DNA of 64,000 nt from Effrenium voratum (GCA_963377175.1 CAUJNA010003741.1:72001-136000); one strand, 5' to 3'. Shown: positions 32,669 to 44,553, numbered from the stretch's first letter. Translations and numbers: made by a program. Notes: a model not told the origin generated them from the sequence alone.

Positions 32669-33944
32669 GTAGCCGGGCCAACCGCACACTCTCTTGGTTT
32701 CAGTTGGTTCCCCACGCAGTCCCATCATGGATTTTGAAAGCCGTGATAGGTTCCTTTGTTTGAACAACAAAGCCCGACACCGAACCCAGCCCTTTACGCC
32801 TCTGCAGCTCAGTGCTTTGGTCTCTTTCAGCTTTCCATTTGGAAGCGTCCATCAAGCCTTACACGGGGTGTTTGACATCGCGCACCTCGCTGGCACAACC
32901 AAACAGACGCAGCCTGAGGGCACGCACAAAAGTTGAAGGGATGAAGCCGGCACAGTTCTTGCATCCTGCCCAGCGGGAAAAAAGAGGCTAGGCAATTTGT
33001 CAGGTCTGCCTTGGTACTTTGGATTGGTGTTTTGATTTGACGCCCTGGTAAAGACATGGAAAGCTACCCAGGGCTTCAAACCACCAAGAGGGAAGCAGCC
33101 GGCCGGAGTTGAACACCTTTTCAGTGAAAGGGACACCAAAAGGACCCCGCAACTAATTTTAGGGTGATTCCTATTTGTCGTCCGCAAAGTGGTCCGCACA
33201 CTCTTTTGTGCAACTTCCTTGGCACGTCGAAAGCTGCCGGCCTTGCGAGCACGACTTGCTCGGTGGGCAGCTGTCTGTCCCGCGGCCTTGCCTCTGCCGC
33301 TCATGGCATCCAAACGTTTGAGCCATGCCAAGCACCTCTGGCGAGACACTCGAGCACAATCTTTCAGGAGACAAGCACCGCATTTCTACCTGCCGAACCT
33401 TAGTTCCTCACGTCGCCCAAAGCTCACCTGTTGTGATTCACTTTGAAACTGCACACGATAGAATCCTGAGCAGGCAGTTGTTGCTGCGAAGAGACCGGAC
33501 TGTTCCCATGAAGACCCACTGGCCTCAAAGCCTGTCGCATGACTTTGCGGCAGCGCTTTCAAAAGTTCAGCGCCCTGCCTCATTGCGCAGCCCGGAAAGT
33601 CCTCCAAGCCGTTGGCAGCGGGGCTTTCTGCCGCTGCACCTGATCCTCTTGGAGTGAGGGTTGTGATGTGCGCCTTTTGAGACCTAACTTGAGTGAGCCA
33701 AAAACGCATGCACGATCTTGGCCGCCCCATGAATGAATTGATTGAGGAACACCCTCCAAAGCGCTCGGTGGGCATAACCTCACTTTGCAAATGATGTCCA
33801 GCGGGTCCCCAATGAACAATAAACTGCGCAAGGGTGCAGCAGGTTTGGGTGTCAGGTGTGTGCATTTTGGCCAACTCATGCCACGTAGATGGGTTCGCCT
33901 TCAGAATGAAGCTGAGCCAGCGGTGAAACTGGATTGGACTTATT
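32669..33944. other. Large intron with coding-like shadow frames
   Basis: Frames at 33189-33446 and 33325-33657 (for example VIHFETAHDRILSRQLLLRR) look partly coding, but the minus strand is also open (33386-34144). Not called. Confidence 0.3.
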
Positions 33945-34032
33945 CGGGTGTGGGTCAAACATAGGTACCCAAAGTGGAAACATGGACTACAACCTGCTGT
34001 TTGTCTGGTGGTTACATTTTGACCCATTTCTG
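33945..34032 (+). mobile_element. Family A element, copy 5 (diverged)
   Basis: Arms about CGGGTGTGGGTCAAA and TTTTGACCCATTTCTG, flanks TT on both sides. Interior unlike copies 3, 4 and 8. The boundary is approximate. Confidence 0.45.
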
Positions 34033-34182
34033 TTACGTCGCACTTTGAGGGGCCGAAGGTGTGGAGAAGCCATGGGACATGCCAGCCGTAGGTCTTGACA
34101 CCAAAGACATGCCGCTCGGCAGCACTCGTTGCGGCAATTTGCAAAGAAAGGCTTGGCGCAAGGCGAAAGTCGAAAGTCGCAG

Positions 34183-34238
34183 GATTACCTTCAACATCCC
34201 TCAGAACAAGATCACCTCCTTCCTGAGGCTCTTTTATT
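34183..34238 (+). CDS. Exon of the putative AAAP transporter
   Basis: Acceptor gtcgaaagtcgcag; reads ITFNIPQNKITSFLRLFY before TTGCCC (possible GC donor). N-I-P...RLFY fits the conserved N-I/L-x-N-x-P loop and start of the next helix, directly after the FGYAAYG exon. The frame stays open further downstream. Confidence 0.45.
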
Positions 34239-35974
34239 GCCCCGGCCTCGGCCAGTTGGGCAAGTTGGATCTCCGGGGATCTGGCGACCTATCCAAGGCG
34301 AACGCTGCTAGGTTCAGGTTCGGCGGCTCGAGCTTGTGGATGGGCCAGAAAGAGACCAAAGCTGGTTCCCTCTTGAGAGGGTGAAACGAGCCGAAGGAAG
34401 CGCACATGCCCAGGTTTCTAGGGGTACCTGTCCCATTCTTTCTAGGGATCCTTCTTTCTAGAAAGCCTCCAGAATCCCAGGGAAGACGGCTGGTGTTTGA
34501 GAAGAGCGATGGTTGAAAAGAATGGGGAATCGAGCCCTAGACATGTGCAAACACCTAGTTTCCCGTGGGGACTGTGAACCCTCAACCTTGCGTTTTGTTT
34601 TTTCCGCACACGCCTCTGAGGCCTCGGCATCTTCTTCACGCCGCTTTGAGCCGACATCGAGAGCTGACAAACCCTGACCCCAGTCCTTGGGTTCCCTTTG
34701 GAGCGGGGGTCGGCTTCCCAAACTCAACTTCCAGAGGGCGCCCTCGGGTTGACAACTCGCAGGTTTATGGGGGAAGGTCTGAACGCCAGCGCCTTCGGGC
34801 TATTTTTTTTTACCATCCCTTGCGGTAGGGGCTGCAAAGGGAGAGGATTTATGGGCGAGACGCTTGCCACTTCGGGAAAATCCTGACGAGCACCCATCCA
34901 GGTCACTTGGTTGGGATCCTTATTTCGGGTTGGGAACTATGATCATTTGAGCCACAGTCAAAACCCGGCTTAGTAAGGGATGCTCCCAGCCATAAATAGC
35001 TTCGGCCGCCTTCTTAATTCTTGACATGGTTCTGGGATTACGACCATTTTAATACCGGGTTTTGAGTATGACTCATTTGCACATGTTGTCAGCTCTAGCC
35101 TTGTCCGGGCCTAGAGCAGTCTGAGGTACCCCGTGATGCTGTTCCCGCTGTACCAGATCACCGAAGCGTGGCTTGCCAGAAATCCTTGCCCTTGGAAAGC
35201 TTCACGTGCCAAGAAAAGGAAAGAGTGCACAGACTGATGCATGACAAGCCTCATGATGCTTCCCCAGAATTAGCTCCCCTTTTCGCTGTTTTGCTTTTTT
35301 GGGGGTCCCTTTGTTTTCCACTACCCAGGCAAAACAGTTTTTTTTTGCTGGGGTTCTAATTGCAGCCTAGGATATACCCCCCTTGTTGCGTTGTTTTCGT
35401 CACGGCAAGTCGTGCCCAACTTGCACAGGGGATATGATATCTTGCTCATGGGAATTGCATTCTTGCTTGCTGTCTCTCAGGAACCATGACCGCAGATTTG
35501 TCCATCAGTTCCCTAGGTAGCAGTTTTGCCCGTTTTTCGACCCTCAACGCGTTGCTGTCACTTCTGCTGAAGCCAATTCTCTTAACGGATCATTTGTATT
35601 TGTCCTCACCCTTTGTAACCTTTTCAAGTTCGCCAAAGGGCCAACCAACCTCTTAGGAATGTCGCGCAGCCATTGCTGGTTTTCCGTCCCCCCAAAATGA
35701 AGTGGCCTCCAGGACTTGCCTGGACTCGTCTTATCTTGCTTTCCACTGGTTCATTTCCGTCTGGCTGAAGCGGCTCCAGCCAATTTTGCGGGGTGCTGTA
35801 CTTGCTGGTACTCATCGGGGAATCAAGAGGGGGGGTCTGGGGAACGAACCTGGGGATTCTCTTGGAGAAATCAATTAATGAACCGGGGATTCCTTTAGAG
35901 GAACCACAAGGGATGGTTCAGTTCAGGGTCCCTCCCTTCGCTCAGAGCGAGCAAGCCCCTCGACACGTACCAAG
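34239..35974. other. Large intron
   Basis: 35830-35960 loosely resembles family J (gaaccggggattcctttagaggaacc). Nothing else recognised. Confidence 0.3.
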
Positions 35975-36086
35975 CTTCCATTTGCTCAATAATATTTGTT
36001 GTTTAACCTTCCCCTGTTAGTTTTAAAGGGAATCTATCACTGCCGGACATTTTTTTGATTTTTCAGAGTGCTGAAGCAAATGGAAG
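35975..36086 (+). mobile_element. Family G element, copy 3
   Basis: 112 bp; arms CTTCCATTTGCT and AGCAAATGGAAG (perfect 12 bp); flanked by CAAG (35971-35974 and 36087-36090). Interior gttagttttaaagggaatct and tcactgc.gga match copy 1. Confidence 0.8.
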
Positions 36087-36092
36087 CAAGTC

Positions 36093-36218
36093 TTGGCAGT
36101 ACTGCCCTTTTACCCCTTTTGGGGAGAGGGTTCCCCTACCAAAATAGACCACGGGGAAAAAAAAAACAAACATTGGGTACCCTTCTTCTAACTCTAAGCT
36201 CTCAACTGTAGGACCTAG
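36093..36218 (+). mobile_element. Family B intron-like element, copy 4
   Basis: Left end diverged (tggcagtactgccc), then ggagagggttcccctaccaaaata, and a right end with ttctaactctaagctctcaactgtaggacctag. Its TAG directly precedes a good exon at 36219. Confidence 0.65.
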
Positions 36219-36323
36219 GTACCAAGTCTGGGCCGGAAAAACAATCAGGAAGATCCGGTGCCTCCGCGATCAACGCTTCTGCTGGCGGCGCATCATCTTC
36301 CGCACCACGCACGGGACGCCCAG
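36219..36323 (+). CDS. Exon directly after a family B element
   Basis: The frame opens at the base after the family B TAG and runs YQVWAGKTIRKIRCLRDQRF then CWRRIIFRTTHGTP to CCCAG, with a GC donor. Almost every third position is G or C. It lies inside the interval of the AAAP exons, but its order relative to 38087 does not fit that family well, so membership is unclear. Confidence 0.55.
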
Positions 36324-36420
36324 GCGGTCTCTCTGAAAGCCCAGAATCAGATGGAGTTCACTTCACAGGATGTCACCCAGACTGAGTTCTTTCCATCAGC
36401 AACATGCTTGCGGCAACATG

Positions 36421-36541
36421 TGGCCATGGTTCAAAACCGTTTTGGTCCCATTTTGGGAGGGGTGCACCACACATCTGAGTACCTATGTTAGTGGGGATTG
36501 GGATCTGGGGCTACGATGGAATTTTTAAAGACCCATGGGCA
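36421..36541 (-). mobile_element. Family A element, copy 6 (inverted)
   Basis: Arms TGGCCATGGTTCAAAA and GACCCATGGGCA; interior gttagtggggattgggat is the reverse of the shared core. No clear target duplication. 36346-36420 just upstream also matches 60655-60740 (gaatcagatggagttcactt). Confidence 0.7.
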
Positions 36542-38086
36542 AATGGCGAAGAACTTTAGGGCACCACCTGAAAAGTGGTGGGTGGACACGACTCCCCTCC
36601 CAAACGATCTCCAGAGGGTCCCGGCCCAACTCGTTGTATGTTTGGAGGCTGCCCTTTGTGGAATTGGTTCAAAGGGATGTGCGGGTCCCCGTATTTTGGC
36701 ACTGGCTCTGATTGGCAATGTGTGTTTCGGAGAACACTCTCAGTTGGTAAAGAGAACATGTATATAAAGTCCGCCAAAGCGCCCCGAAATAGAATTCATA
36801 TCCCACTAGTTGCCCGAAAGTGTTCGTTACCGTTGTGTTTTTGTGCATGGATGTCGTCATGATGGCTTCTGCACCGCTATGTTTGTTTGCATCTTGGCGA
36901 ACAGACACTGCAAGGTTCCTGTGCTGTTTTGCATGGAACCACTTGAACATCATGATGTTTGCGCGCAAGGCTCCTGATTTAATCTGAGGAAACCGAATCA
37001 GAACACGGATGCCTTCCTCCCTAGTAATGTTTCTTGTTTCACAGACTCAGATGATAGACACGTTGTTGTCATACTGTGGAAGGACGAAATCCTGCACCAC
37101 CTAGGAAACCGTGGAACGATGATTTCCCTGTAAATACTAACCAACAATGGTTTCCCATGGTTTCAAAGTGGTGCGAAATGGATTTTGTTCATCCCCAGTA
37201 GTTGTGGATGAGGCAAACTGCACCTCAGAGCCTCCAGAACGAAGCAGGAACGCGAAATTTTGGATATGTCTCAAAGAGGGGAGAACATGTTGCTTCGTTG
37301 TCCCTTTTAAACAGCCCAAAACGCGGGCGCAAAAACAAGGCAGACCCAATTTTCACCTGTACTTGGGCAGACAAACCACTTGACCTTGGGGTCACGTTGG
37401 AAGATCCTCTGCGGCCAAGGTTGTGCTTTATGACTCACTCATCTTTCAGCCATTTTAATCCGAAGCTTTCTCAACGAATTGCACCGAGACTGCCTGTTTC
37501 AGGACCTTTGCAACTTTCTGAGTTTTGGATGGGACTGCGATTACGGTGATGGACTCATTTCGTACCCAGCCCTTGTGCACGGTGGTTTCATATGCAAAGC
37601 CCCCTGAGCCTGGCTTGCCAAGGTTGGTCATCATGACCGGAGTGATAGGATGGGGGAAGTCCGGGCAGGGGCTGCATTCGTCTTTGAACGCCTCGGGTTT
37701 TGGCGCAGCTTGCCCCTTGCAAAGATTTGCACACCTCATGGGACAGAATCCTTTTGCTCGGATTGTCAAGCCATGCAAGTCACTAAGTGTCAACATGATG
37801 GGAGGTGAGATCGATGTTTTGTAGCCGGTTTGGGTGGGGCGGGGCAGCATTGGGGTCTGTGTGTCTCTCCGTCAGTTTGCACCAGAAGAGGCTGACTGCA
37901 AAGATCGGAGCAGCACTTGGGGGTGCGTTTGAAAGGGACCGCTGACATCTTTGCGGCTTTTAATACACAGATAAACACTAACACGACTTCTTGAGTTTCC
38001 AGCTTGCAAACATTGCAGGTACATTCAGCATGCACATGCGTTTAGAGGGTATAGACTTTAAACTGTGATTGTTCTTTCCCTGTGAG
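36542..38086. other. Large intron
   Basis: A 100-codon plus frame at 37525-37824 and a 131-codon minus frame overlap; neither is convincing. Confidence 0.3.
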
Positions 38087-38182
38087 ATCCTGCGGGATTT
38101 ACATCGGAGCCGGCATCCACATAGTTGTGGCTCTGCCAAAGTCCTTGCCTGCCTTCAAAATCTACCAGCACAGCTTCCCATT
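38087..38182 (+). CDS. Exon of the putative AAAP transporter
   Basis: Acceptor attgttctttccctgtgag; donor CCCATT then GTGACG. Reads SCGIYIGAGIHIVVALPKSL then PAFKIYQHSF: a membrane helix with two prolines before a basic/aromatic end, like the helix followed by P-x-R in AAAP carriers. GC-rich third positions. Confidence 0.5.
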
Positions 38183-38555
38183 GTGACGTGCGCAAACCGG
38201 CCGACGGAAAAGGCCTTGGCCCCAGGAGGATGCGGATGGCTACAGGGTCCTTTGGCGGGAAGTTGTCGCTTTTTCACTTTTTTGCCCGTTGCTCCCATGG
38301 GAGCGTGTCGCGTGTGGAACCTCTCCAGATGGTTCGTTGCAGGATGGACAAAATCATGCACTAGTTGGGATGCATGAAGCCCACCACCAATCAACTGGTG
38401 CGTTTGCAGACTTTGTCCAGCCACAGCATCCAACAAGAACTTCTCTGATTTTAACATCAGCAGAGGGTGTGTGTGTTCTCTAAAAACCCTGTAGTTTCAA
38501 GGGAACCCAAAAACGAACACCGAAGCAATTTGTTGTGTTGCGACCTGTTACCAAG

Positions 38556-38648
38556 TCGGAAGGACTGCAGATCCCCCACTTCGGACTGTTCCTGGGCATC
38601 ATCGGCTCTTTGGCCTGGGCCTCAGCTCTGCTTATTCACCAGCCCTAA
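38556..38648 (+). CDS. Exon of the putative AAAP transporter, C-terminal part
   Basis: Reads SEGLQIPHFGLFLGIIGSLA then WASALLIHQP and TAA at 38646. I-P-x-F-G-x-x-x-x-x-I-G-S matches the penultimate conserved block of AAAP carriers. Phase does not follow directly from 38087-38182, so at least one exon is missing between them. Confidence 0.5.
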   Translation, partial: SEGLQIPHFGLFLGIIGSLAWASALLIHQP

Positions 38649-38984
38649 GGATCCCAACTCTTTTCGGGGCGTCGTTTGGCATTGGGTTTTTCAGGGACAG
38701 AATGGCGAGGGGCCATAGAAACACGACCCCTCGTAGCGAGGGCCCCGGCTCGGCGTCTGCAAACACTATCGATCATTCAATAACAATCGCTTTGACAGTT
38801 ACTGGCCCGCACACCGTCCTGGCCGGCAAGCAAAAGATTCAGTTGCCACGGACAAATCGGTAAGCCCAAGTATTTCCTAGCAGACACAGATCTGGGACGG
38901 CTTTCCGACATCTGCTTTCCGACGGCGTTCTCACTCATGCTGGCATTCCGCGGTTTCTGAAAACTGTCCGACGGCTTTCCGGCG

Positions 38985-39220
38985 GCTTCCCGCCGTTTCT
39001 GACGGCTTCCCGACGTTTCCGACGGCTTCCCGACGTCTTCCTGACGTTTCCGACGGCTTCCCGACGTTTCCGACGGCTTCCCGACGTTTCCGACGGCTTC
39101 CTGATGTTTCCGACGGCTTCCCGACGTTTCCGACGGCTTCCTGATGTTTCCGACGGCTTCCCGACGTTTCGTTTCCGACGGCTTCCCGACGTTTCCGACG
39201 GCTTTCCGACGCTCGGGCCC
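38985..39220. repeat. 20-bp minisatellite
   Basis: Units of cttcccgacgtttccgacgg with variants. Antisense frames coding REAVGNV/KPSETSGS are artefacts of the repeat. Confidence 0.9.
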
Positions 39221-42030
39221 TCGCGGGCCCTCGGTTTGCCGAGTTTTGAGGGCCCAAGCGTTAGCTTCCCGACGTGCTTCCGACGCCAGAACTTGACGCG
39301 CGCCGTTCTAATCGGCACTCAACTGGCCCATAAACACAGACTGTGTGACTTTACGCCATTGCAAGCCAATAGCAGCGATAGCGCGTAACCAAAGGAATTT
39401 TGCACGGCTCATGGGCCTGTCAGACACACACACACACAAACAAGCAAAGTCAGCAACCTTTTGGCAAACACGGGATAACAAGGGACTCCTGCCAAGAAGC
39501 TGCGAAATACCAAACAAGTGAAGACACATCACCAGCCCACAAGTACATCCGAAACAACAGGTGACGCGTTAGCGATAACACTGTGGACTCAAGCCGCCCA
39601 GCCTTCACCCATAGCGCCTGGCCTTTTTTAGAATTATCTGAAAAACATAATTTTGTTCTGCGCAGGGGTGTCGTTGCGGCCAGTGGCCAGTTGGGTTTCA
39701 GACCTTGTCGCGTGCGCTCAAAACGGGTCTGGGCCCACATACCAAAGAGCCTTAGGGAGGGTTTTTTTCTGGGTGAAATGTGGGGAATCAGACCACTTTT
39801 CGAGGGGCCCCCACCCCTATTCAAAAACCGGGGTGGATTGATACGGGGATGAAACCGTTGCTACAGAAGCATCTCCAACATCTCATCGCTATTTTGGAGG
39901 GAGTTGAATCAGTTCCTTGCGAAGGACGACACTCTGCCCGGCCCTAGACCAATCCAAGTCCAAGCTTGGTTTGGATCTTGGTTGGGCTCCGAACACCGTC
40001 CCCCCTTGCTTTGCTGCCGAGTGGATTTCTGCGGTTGGGGTCGGCAGGTGTTGAACCCAGTGAGCAAAGGGTATGTCTGAAAACGGGGCTGTCCATCCCA
40101 ACGGTGGATGTCTCGTTGCTTCCCGTTAAAGGAAAACAACCACCTTTTGTTTGACAGACAGAGAGAAAGAGAGACCGCCGCATGCGGTTGCGATAAAAAG
40201 GTTTCCGCAGCAGTTTTAGTAGGCTTTTTGGCAGGCCTTGCTTTGGCTCTTTGGCAAGAACAACTGTTGTGTATGTGTGTGTGTGCGCGTGTGTGAAGCG
40301 GTGACTACGGGCAACCGGACAAAAGAACACAATGAAGAGACAGTTTGGGAGCGAAGCAGAGCACACAAAAGGTGCAGCCGGAAGGTCAGGTATGACTATG
40401 CATAGTTGGGCAATCTAGCACAGCATATTTTACGGGCATGCCGCGTTGTCAATGAACAGTTAACACACGACTTGCTCAAACCATGTACGCAGGCACTGGC
40501 TGTAGAACATCTGGGAGAATCTTCAATCTTTTGGATTTGGGTGTGTCTTTGTGGGAAAGCAAACACAGGGGGAACAAACTCATTTGCTTTTTTTTGAACA
40601 CGCAAATTGCGGTACAGACAAAGGAGCACAACTCATGTATCTTTTTGGAACACAAGTTTTTGGAACACAACAACACAACACACAAGGGTACGGGTGGATC
40701 CCAAGTTTGAGACCAGCCGATGTTGCTCGAGGCCTGTTCCGCCTTAGCCTTCGTGCTGCCGGCGCTGCTTCACTTCAAGCGCCTGGACCGTAACGACGCC
40801 AGCCGAGGCATAGACCGCAGTGAAGCTACCTGGCGGGCGTGCGCGTTTTGGAGGGTAACCCCTTTTCTTGGTTGCTTCAAAGGAAAGTAAGGGAAAACAC
40901 ACAATTTGTGTTAGGGATAGCCCTGATTTTGACACCTACTGTACCCCATTCATTGCCAAAACAGTTTCATGAAATATCACGAGCATGGTGAATATGCTAT
41001 CCACTGCCAAGTGCAGCTTCTAGGTTCCCGCGTTTTTGGCCACGTCCAAGACGGACCGTCATACCTTCATGCTGCATGTCGTGGATGACTTGTGATCCCT
41101 GCATAGTACCCATGCAAAAGAACGCGGGGATTTTCTGAATCCTGAGACAAGGACTGCTGGACAATGAGGGCACGGGCACCCTTCCATTTCAAACCATTGT
41201 GTGGCCAGGGTTAGTTGGTCACACTCCAGGGAGTGCAAGCTTCACCGAGCCATCAATCCCAGTGAGTCTCGGGGACGGTCCAAGGGCTATAAATCGGTGC
41301 GGCCGTTGGCATTCTAACCCCAGATTAATCAACCCCAGTCAATGAATAGGGGGGTGTCATCGGGCAACATGTGGGGAATCCTCACTTGTGGAAGGGAGCA
41401 CCCCCCCATGATTCAACATGACCAGCTCATGGGTTCAACCCCCCCCCCCCGGTTCAATGACATCATGCTGACCCCCACTTGGCAGGTCGACCCCCACAAA
41501 GTGTGGGGTGTTGAGAACCAAAAATGGGGTTGGGAACCTGTTGGTTGAGCAAAATCTGTTGAGAACCAAATGGTTGGTTGAGAACCTGTTGAGAACCCCC
41601 CCAGGTGAATAAACTGCGGTTGAGCAAAACCTGTTTGATCCTGGCTCTTCGCGCGGTGCGATTTTGTCTCGCCCCGCGCGCAACTCTCTCAAGACGCCCG
41701 GGACGCAAGGAAAGCGGCGACCGGAAAGGAGAGACCTGGGGCAAAGCGGCGACTTCAACCGGCGACCTCCAACGTGAAATGCAGAAAATTAAGTGGAATG
41801 AAGGGACATAGCAGGAACTGATTGAGGTGGACATGCACTTGCCAACCAAATTTTGAGGTCCAAAGAGTCTCTACTAAAATTCACATTTCATTTCAGGTGC
41901 CCCTGCATATGAGTGTTTCCTAAGAGACCCCCCAAAAAAATGGTTTGGCTTCCTGGATTTTGTTCACTGCACCAACAAGGCGAGTCCCCCCCCCCCACTT
42001 TTTGAGACGTGGTTATGACCCATGGGCATT
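39221..42030. other. No confident gene
   Basis: Includes short GT run (40270), ggaacacaa repeats (40645-40690) and gttgagaacc repeats (41510-41600). Possible exon after gttctgcgcag (39665), undecided. Confidence 0.3.
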
Positions 42031-42118
42031 CTAGGTCCCCCAGTAGTACCCTTCTACCCTTTTTTTGGGGAGGACTACAGAAAAAAGTTGGTACCCTTAA
42101 GCTCTCCACTGGACCTAG
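42031..42118 (+). mobile_element. Family B intron-like element, copy 5
   Basis: CTAG|GTCCCCCAG ... ggggaggactacag ... ggtacccttaagctctccactggacctag. The TAG precedes the exon candidate at 42119. Confidence 0.7.
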
Positions 42119-42293
42119 CCACCTGTTGACCTCCCCCCTCGGCCACGTCCCAAACCCTCGAGCCATGGCCGCGGCCCTGCGAAGTCCTCGCCCCCGCGGA
42201 TGGCGGCTGCAGTCGCGGCTGGCGCTGGACCAGTCCTGCGAGCGCATTGGGCCGCTTGGCTCAAGCGATCCATCGGAGCCGTTCCGCCTCTGA
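42119..42293 (+). CDS. Candidate terminal or single exon after a family B element
   Basis: From ATG 42165 reads MAAALRSPRPRGWRLQSRLA then LDQSCERIGPLGSSDPSEPF and TGA at 42291. GC-rich, Arg/Ser/Pro-rich; could be a start exon, an end exon or a targeting sequence. Family E copy 2 follows after 16 bp. Confidence 0.4.
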
Positions 42294-42309
42294 TTCACAT
42301 TGACATCCC

Positions 42310-42419
42310 TTTGGTTCATTTTGCTTGGCTGTTAGGACTTTAACTTTTGCCAACTAATGGGTTTTCCACTAAACCACTAAAAGTTAAACTTGTAGCAGGG
42401 GAGCAGAAAGCAACAGAGA
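42310..42419 (+). mobile_element. Family E element, copy 2
   Basis: Full ~110-bp copy; contains actaaaccactaaaagttaa, the intact form of the site that is split by the SL insertion at 46795. Confidence 0.75.
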
Positions 42420-43174
42420 TCCTGCCAGGCTGGCAACCTGCAAAGGCGAAGGCCTGGCGCACTAAATCAAAGCGCTTGTGCCGGAAAACCCCGACACTCT
42501 ATGGGCTCAAGACTTGCGATCGGTTCGAATGAGGAATGAGAAATGCAATGACCCCGACTTGGACCCAACCCCGATTTGGGACTCCCCTTCCGTTTGATTC
42601 CCAACATCCGGAAGCTTATTCCCTACTGAGCTGTCTTTGTTTGGGGGGATATGTGGGGGGTTGTCCAACATGGGCACTCTTTTTGCGCCATGGTGTATGT
42701 GGGGCCCGCCTTTAAACAGCGTCCAAAAAGGAATCCATACTTTTGACAACCCCCCATGTGTGCTGAGGGAAAGTAGGGAAGTCACGCATCATTTCGCTTT
42801 CTGTTTTGCAATGGGAACCACTTCCAAAGTGTTGGATAGAATCCTCACCTGAATTCCAGCAAGGGGGCCCCCATTGAAATTCCTGCTCAGGGCCAAATAG
42901 GGGTCCCCCAAACTGGTTGGTTTCCGAATGTGGTTTTCCCTTGCCACCTGCTCCCCATTTTGAGAAGTCCATTTTTGCTTTCATGAAAGGCTCAGGACTT
43001 CGGAAGGCCACGCGGAACATGTTCCGTGCTTCAGACACACAGGGCTCATAGTTTGTCTCAAAGGGGAACCCTCGAATCCCCATGTCGTGTTTCTGACTTC
43101 CACCAAAGGCGTCTCAAAAGCCCGACCTGGACTTGGTGAGGCCAGGGAGCGGACTGAATACTGGCGGTCCTGCA
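42420..43174. other. Nothing confident
   Basis: No repeat or exon with clear borders. Confidence 0.3.
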
Positions 43175-43291
43175 GAATCCCTGGCTTCCCCAAAATGGGG
43201 CAGGATGTTTTGGTCTGTAGGGACTACTTGGAGCACAAGGACAAAGAGCTCCGCGAGTGCTCCAGGGCTTGGAGTCTCTGGCGAAATCCTG
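43175..43291 (+). CDS. Candidate exon
   Basis: Acceptor ctggcggtcctgcag; possible donor CCTG then GTTGGG. Reads MGQDVLVCRDYLEHKDKELR then ECSRAWSLW. Charged helical sequence; product unknown. Confidence 0.45.
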
Positions 43292-44284
43292 GTTGGGTCT
43301 GGTTCATCAGCCAATTTTTGGGCTGCCCAAAAGCACACACACACACCGGTGGCCACTTTTTGTTTCGAGCAGCGCTGGTGCCGCCTGATGTTTGTAGGCG
43401 TCCCTTTCCACAGGATGGCGACGCCCTCCTGTAGAACGCAGTTCGCACAAGCGAAGCTTAGGGTCATTTGTCGGCCAACATGCACCCGGCCTGAGGTCAA
43501 CAAGCCAAGAAGTGTTGGGAGATGACTTTGCCTCGGAAGGCGGCCTGCAGTTTCATGTGGCCCCCTTCACCCCTAAAAAATACGAACTCATTCGGCAGGG
43601 GAAGCATGTTTTATGGTTGGGCGAATGCGGTCCCCGATATTTTTAAGGCCCCTTCACACCGAAGTAATTCCGATCAATAATTCGTCAAGGGAAGGCGGGA
43701 AAGGGTCCTTTTCGGCCCTCCCTGATTCCAGGGCCTAACGATCGTTCAATATTTGCATTTTCCATGTTAGGACTTTAAGCGGCAGAATCCGGAGTCATTT
43801 GTTTGGTTTGTGACAATTTCGAGTTTAGCATTGGCTTCGTGTTGGTTTGGAAAGGGCCCCCTCAGAATGAATTCAAGTGTTTTTTTTTGGTCGGAGGGGG
43901 ACATTGCTTGTTTGGTATTGACTTAAGACCCACCCCTTTCGTGGAAGAAAAAGGGGGGCCAAGCTTGAGAGAAGGAGAGAACGATCTGAAAATGACGGTT
44001 TTTGGAGTACCTCTTCAGGTGGCCAGATGTTTTTCATCTGGAGCTTCTGAAGCGGTGCATTCTTGCGATCTTGCGCAACTGCGAAGCGCTAGCAGAGCTT
44101 TCCAAAGCTGGATGTTGATTTGTATAGAGATTGAAAATGGAAGGGCTAAAGCAGGGCAGCGGGCGACAAGCTGTTTCCGGGTTCCCAGAAAGAGACATGC
44201 CCTCTTTTTCCTGGCGCATTCCGGTCATGTCAGGAGTTCCCTGCTCTCCACGTTTGTTCCGACCGAAGAGGTCACTGGGAGACC
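43292..44284. other. Nothing confident
   Basis: Possible small exon around 43415-43525 (RTQFAQAKLRVICRPTCTRP). 43764-43790 carries a fragment of family E (gttaggactttaa). Confidence 0.3.
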
Positions 44285-44409
44285 TGGCCATGGGTCAAAC
44301 CCCAAATCGGTTAGCCCCCAGTGAACATCCCAATCCAACCACTAAAATAGAGTAAAATGGGTGCATCTTCCCCAAAACGGCACCCCAAAACGGTTTTGAA
44401 CCATGGGCG
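44285..44409 (+). mobile_element. Family A element, copy 7
   Basis: 125 bp; arms TGGCCATGGGTCAAA and TTTTGAACCATGGGCG; flanked by CC (44283-44284 and 44410-44411). The next exon candidate begins a few bases later. Confidence 0.8.
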
Positions 44410-44417
44410 CCTGATAC

Positions 44418-44553
44418 TCATCTTCGGCCCGGCAAAGCGAATCTGAGGAAGAAGGCTCGCAGGGATCTGCAAGAGGTGCTGCAGAAGCCGGCGCGGCAAC
44501 AGCAGCAGGCGCGACGCTGCGACGCTGCGACGAGTGATGCCCCGTACCTCTAA
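44418..44553 (+). CDS. Candidate terminal exon, basic
   Basis: Reads THLRPGKANLRKKARRDLQE, VLQKPARQQQQARRCDAATS and ends DAPYL with TAA at 44551. GC-rich third positions. Function unknown; the antisense Ala/Ser-rich frame is less likely. Confidence 0.4.

Noticed and set aside
33386..34144. 252-codon minus frame
   Set aside because: Overlaps family A copy 5 and lies antisense to coding-like plus frames; composition suggests a shadow.
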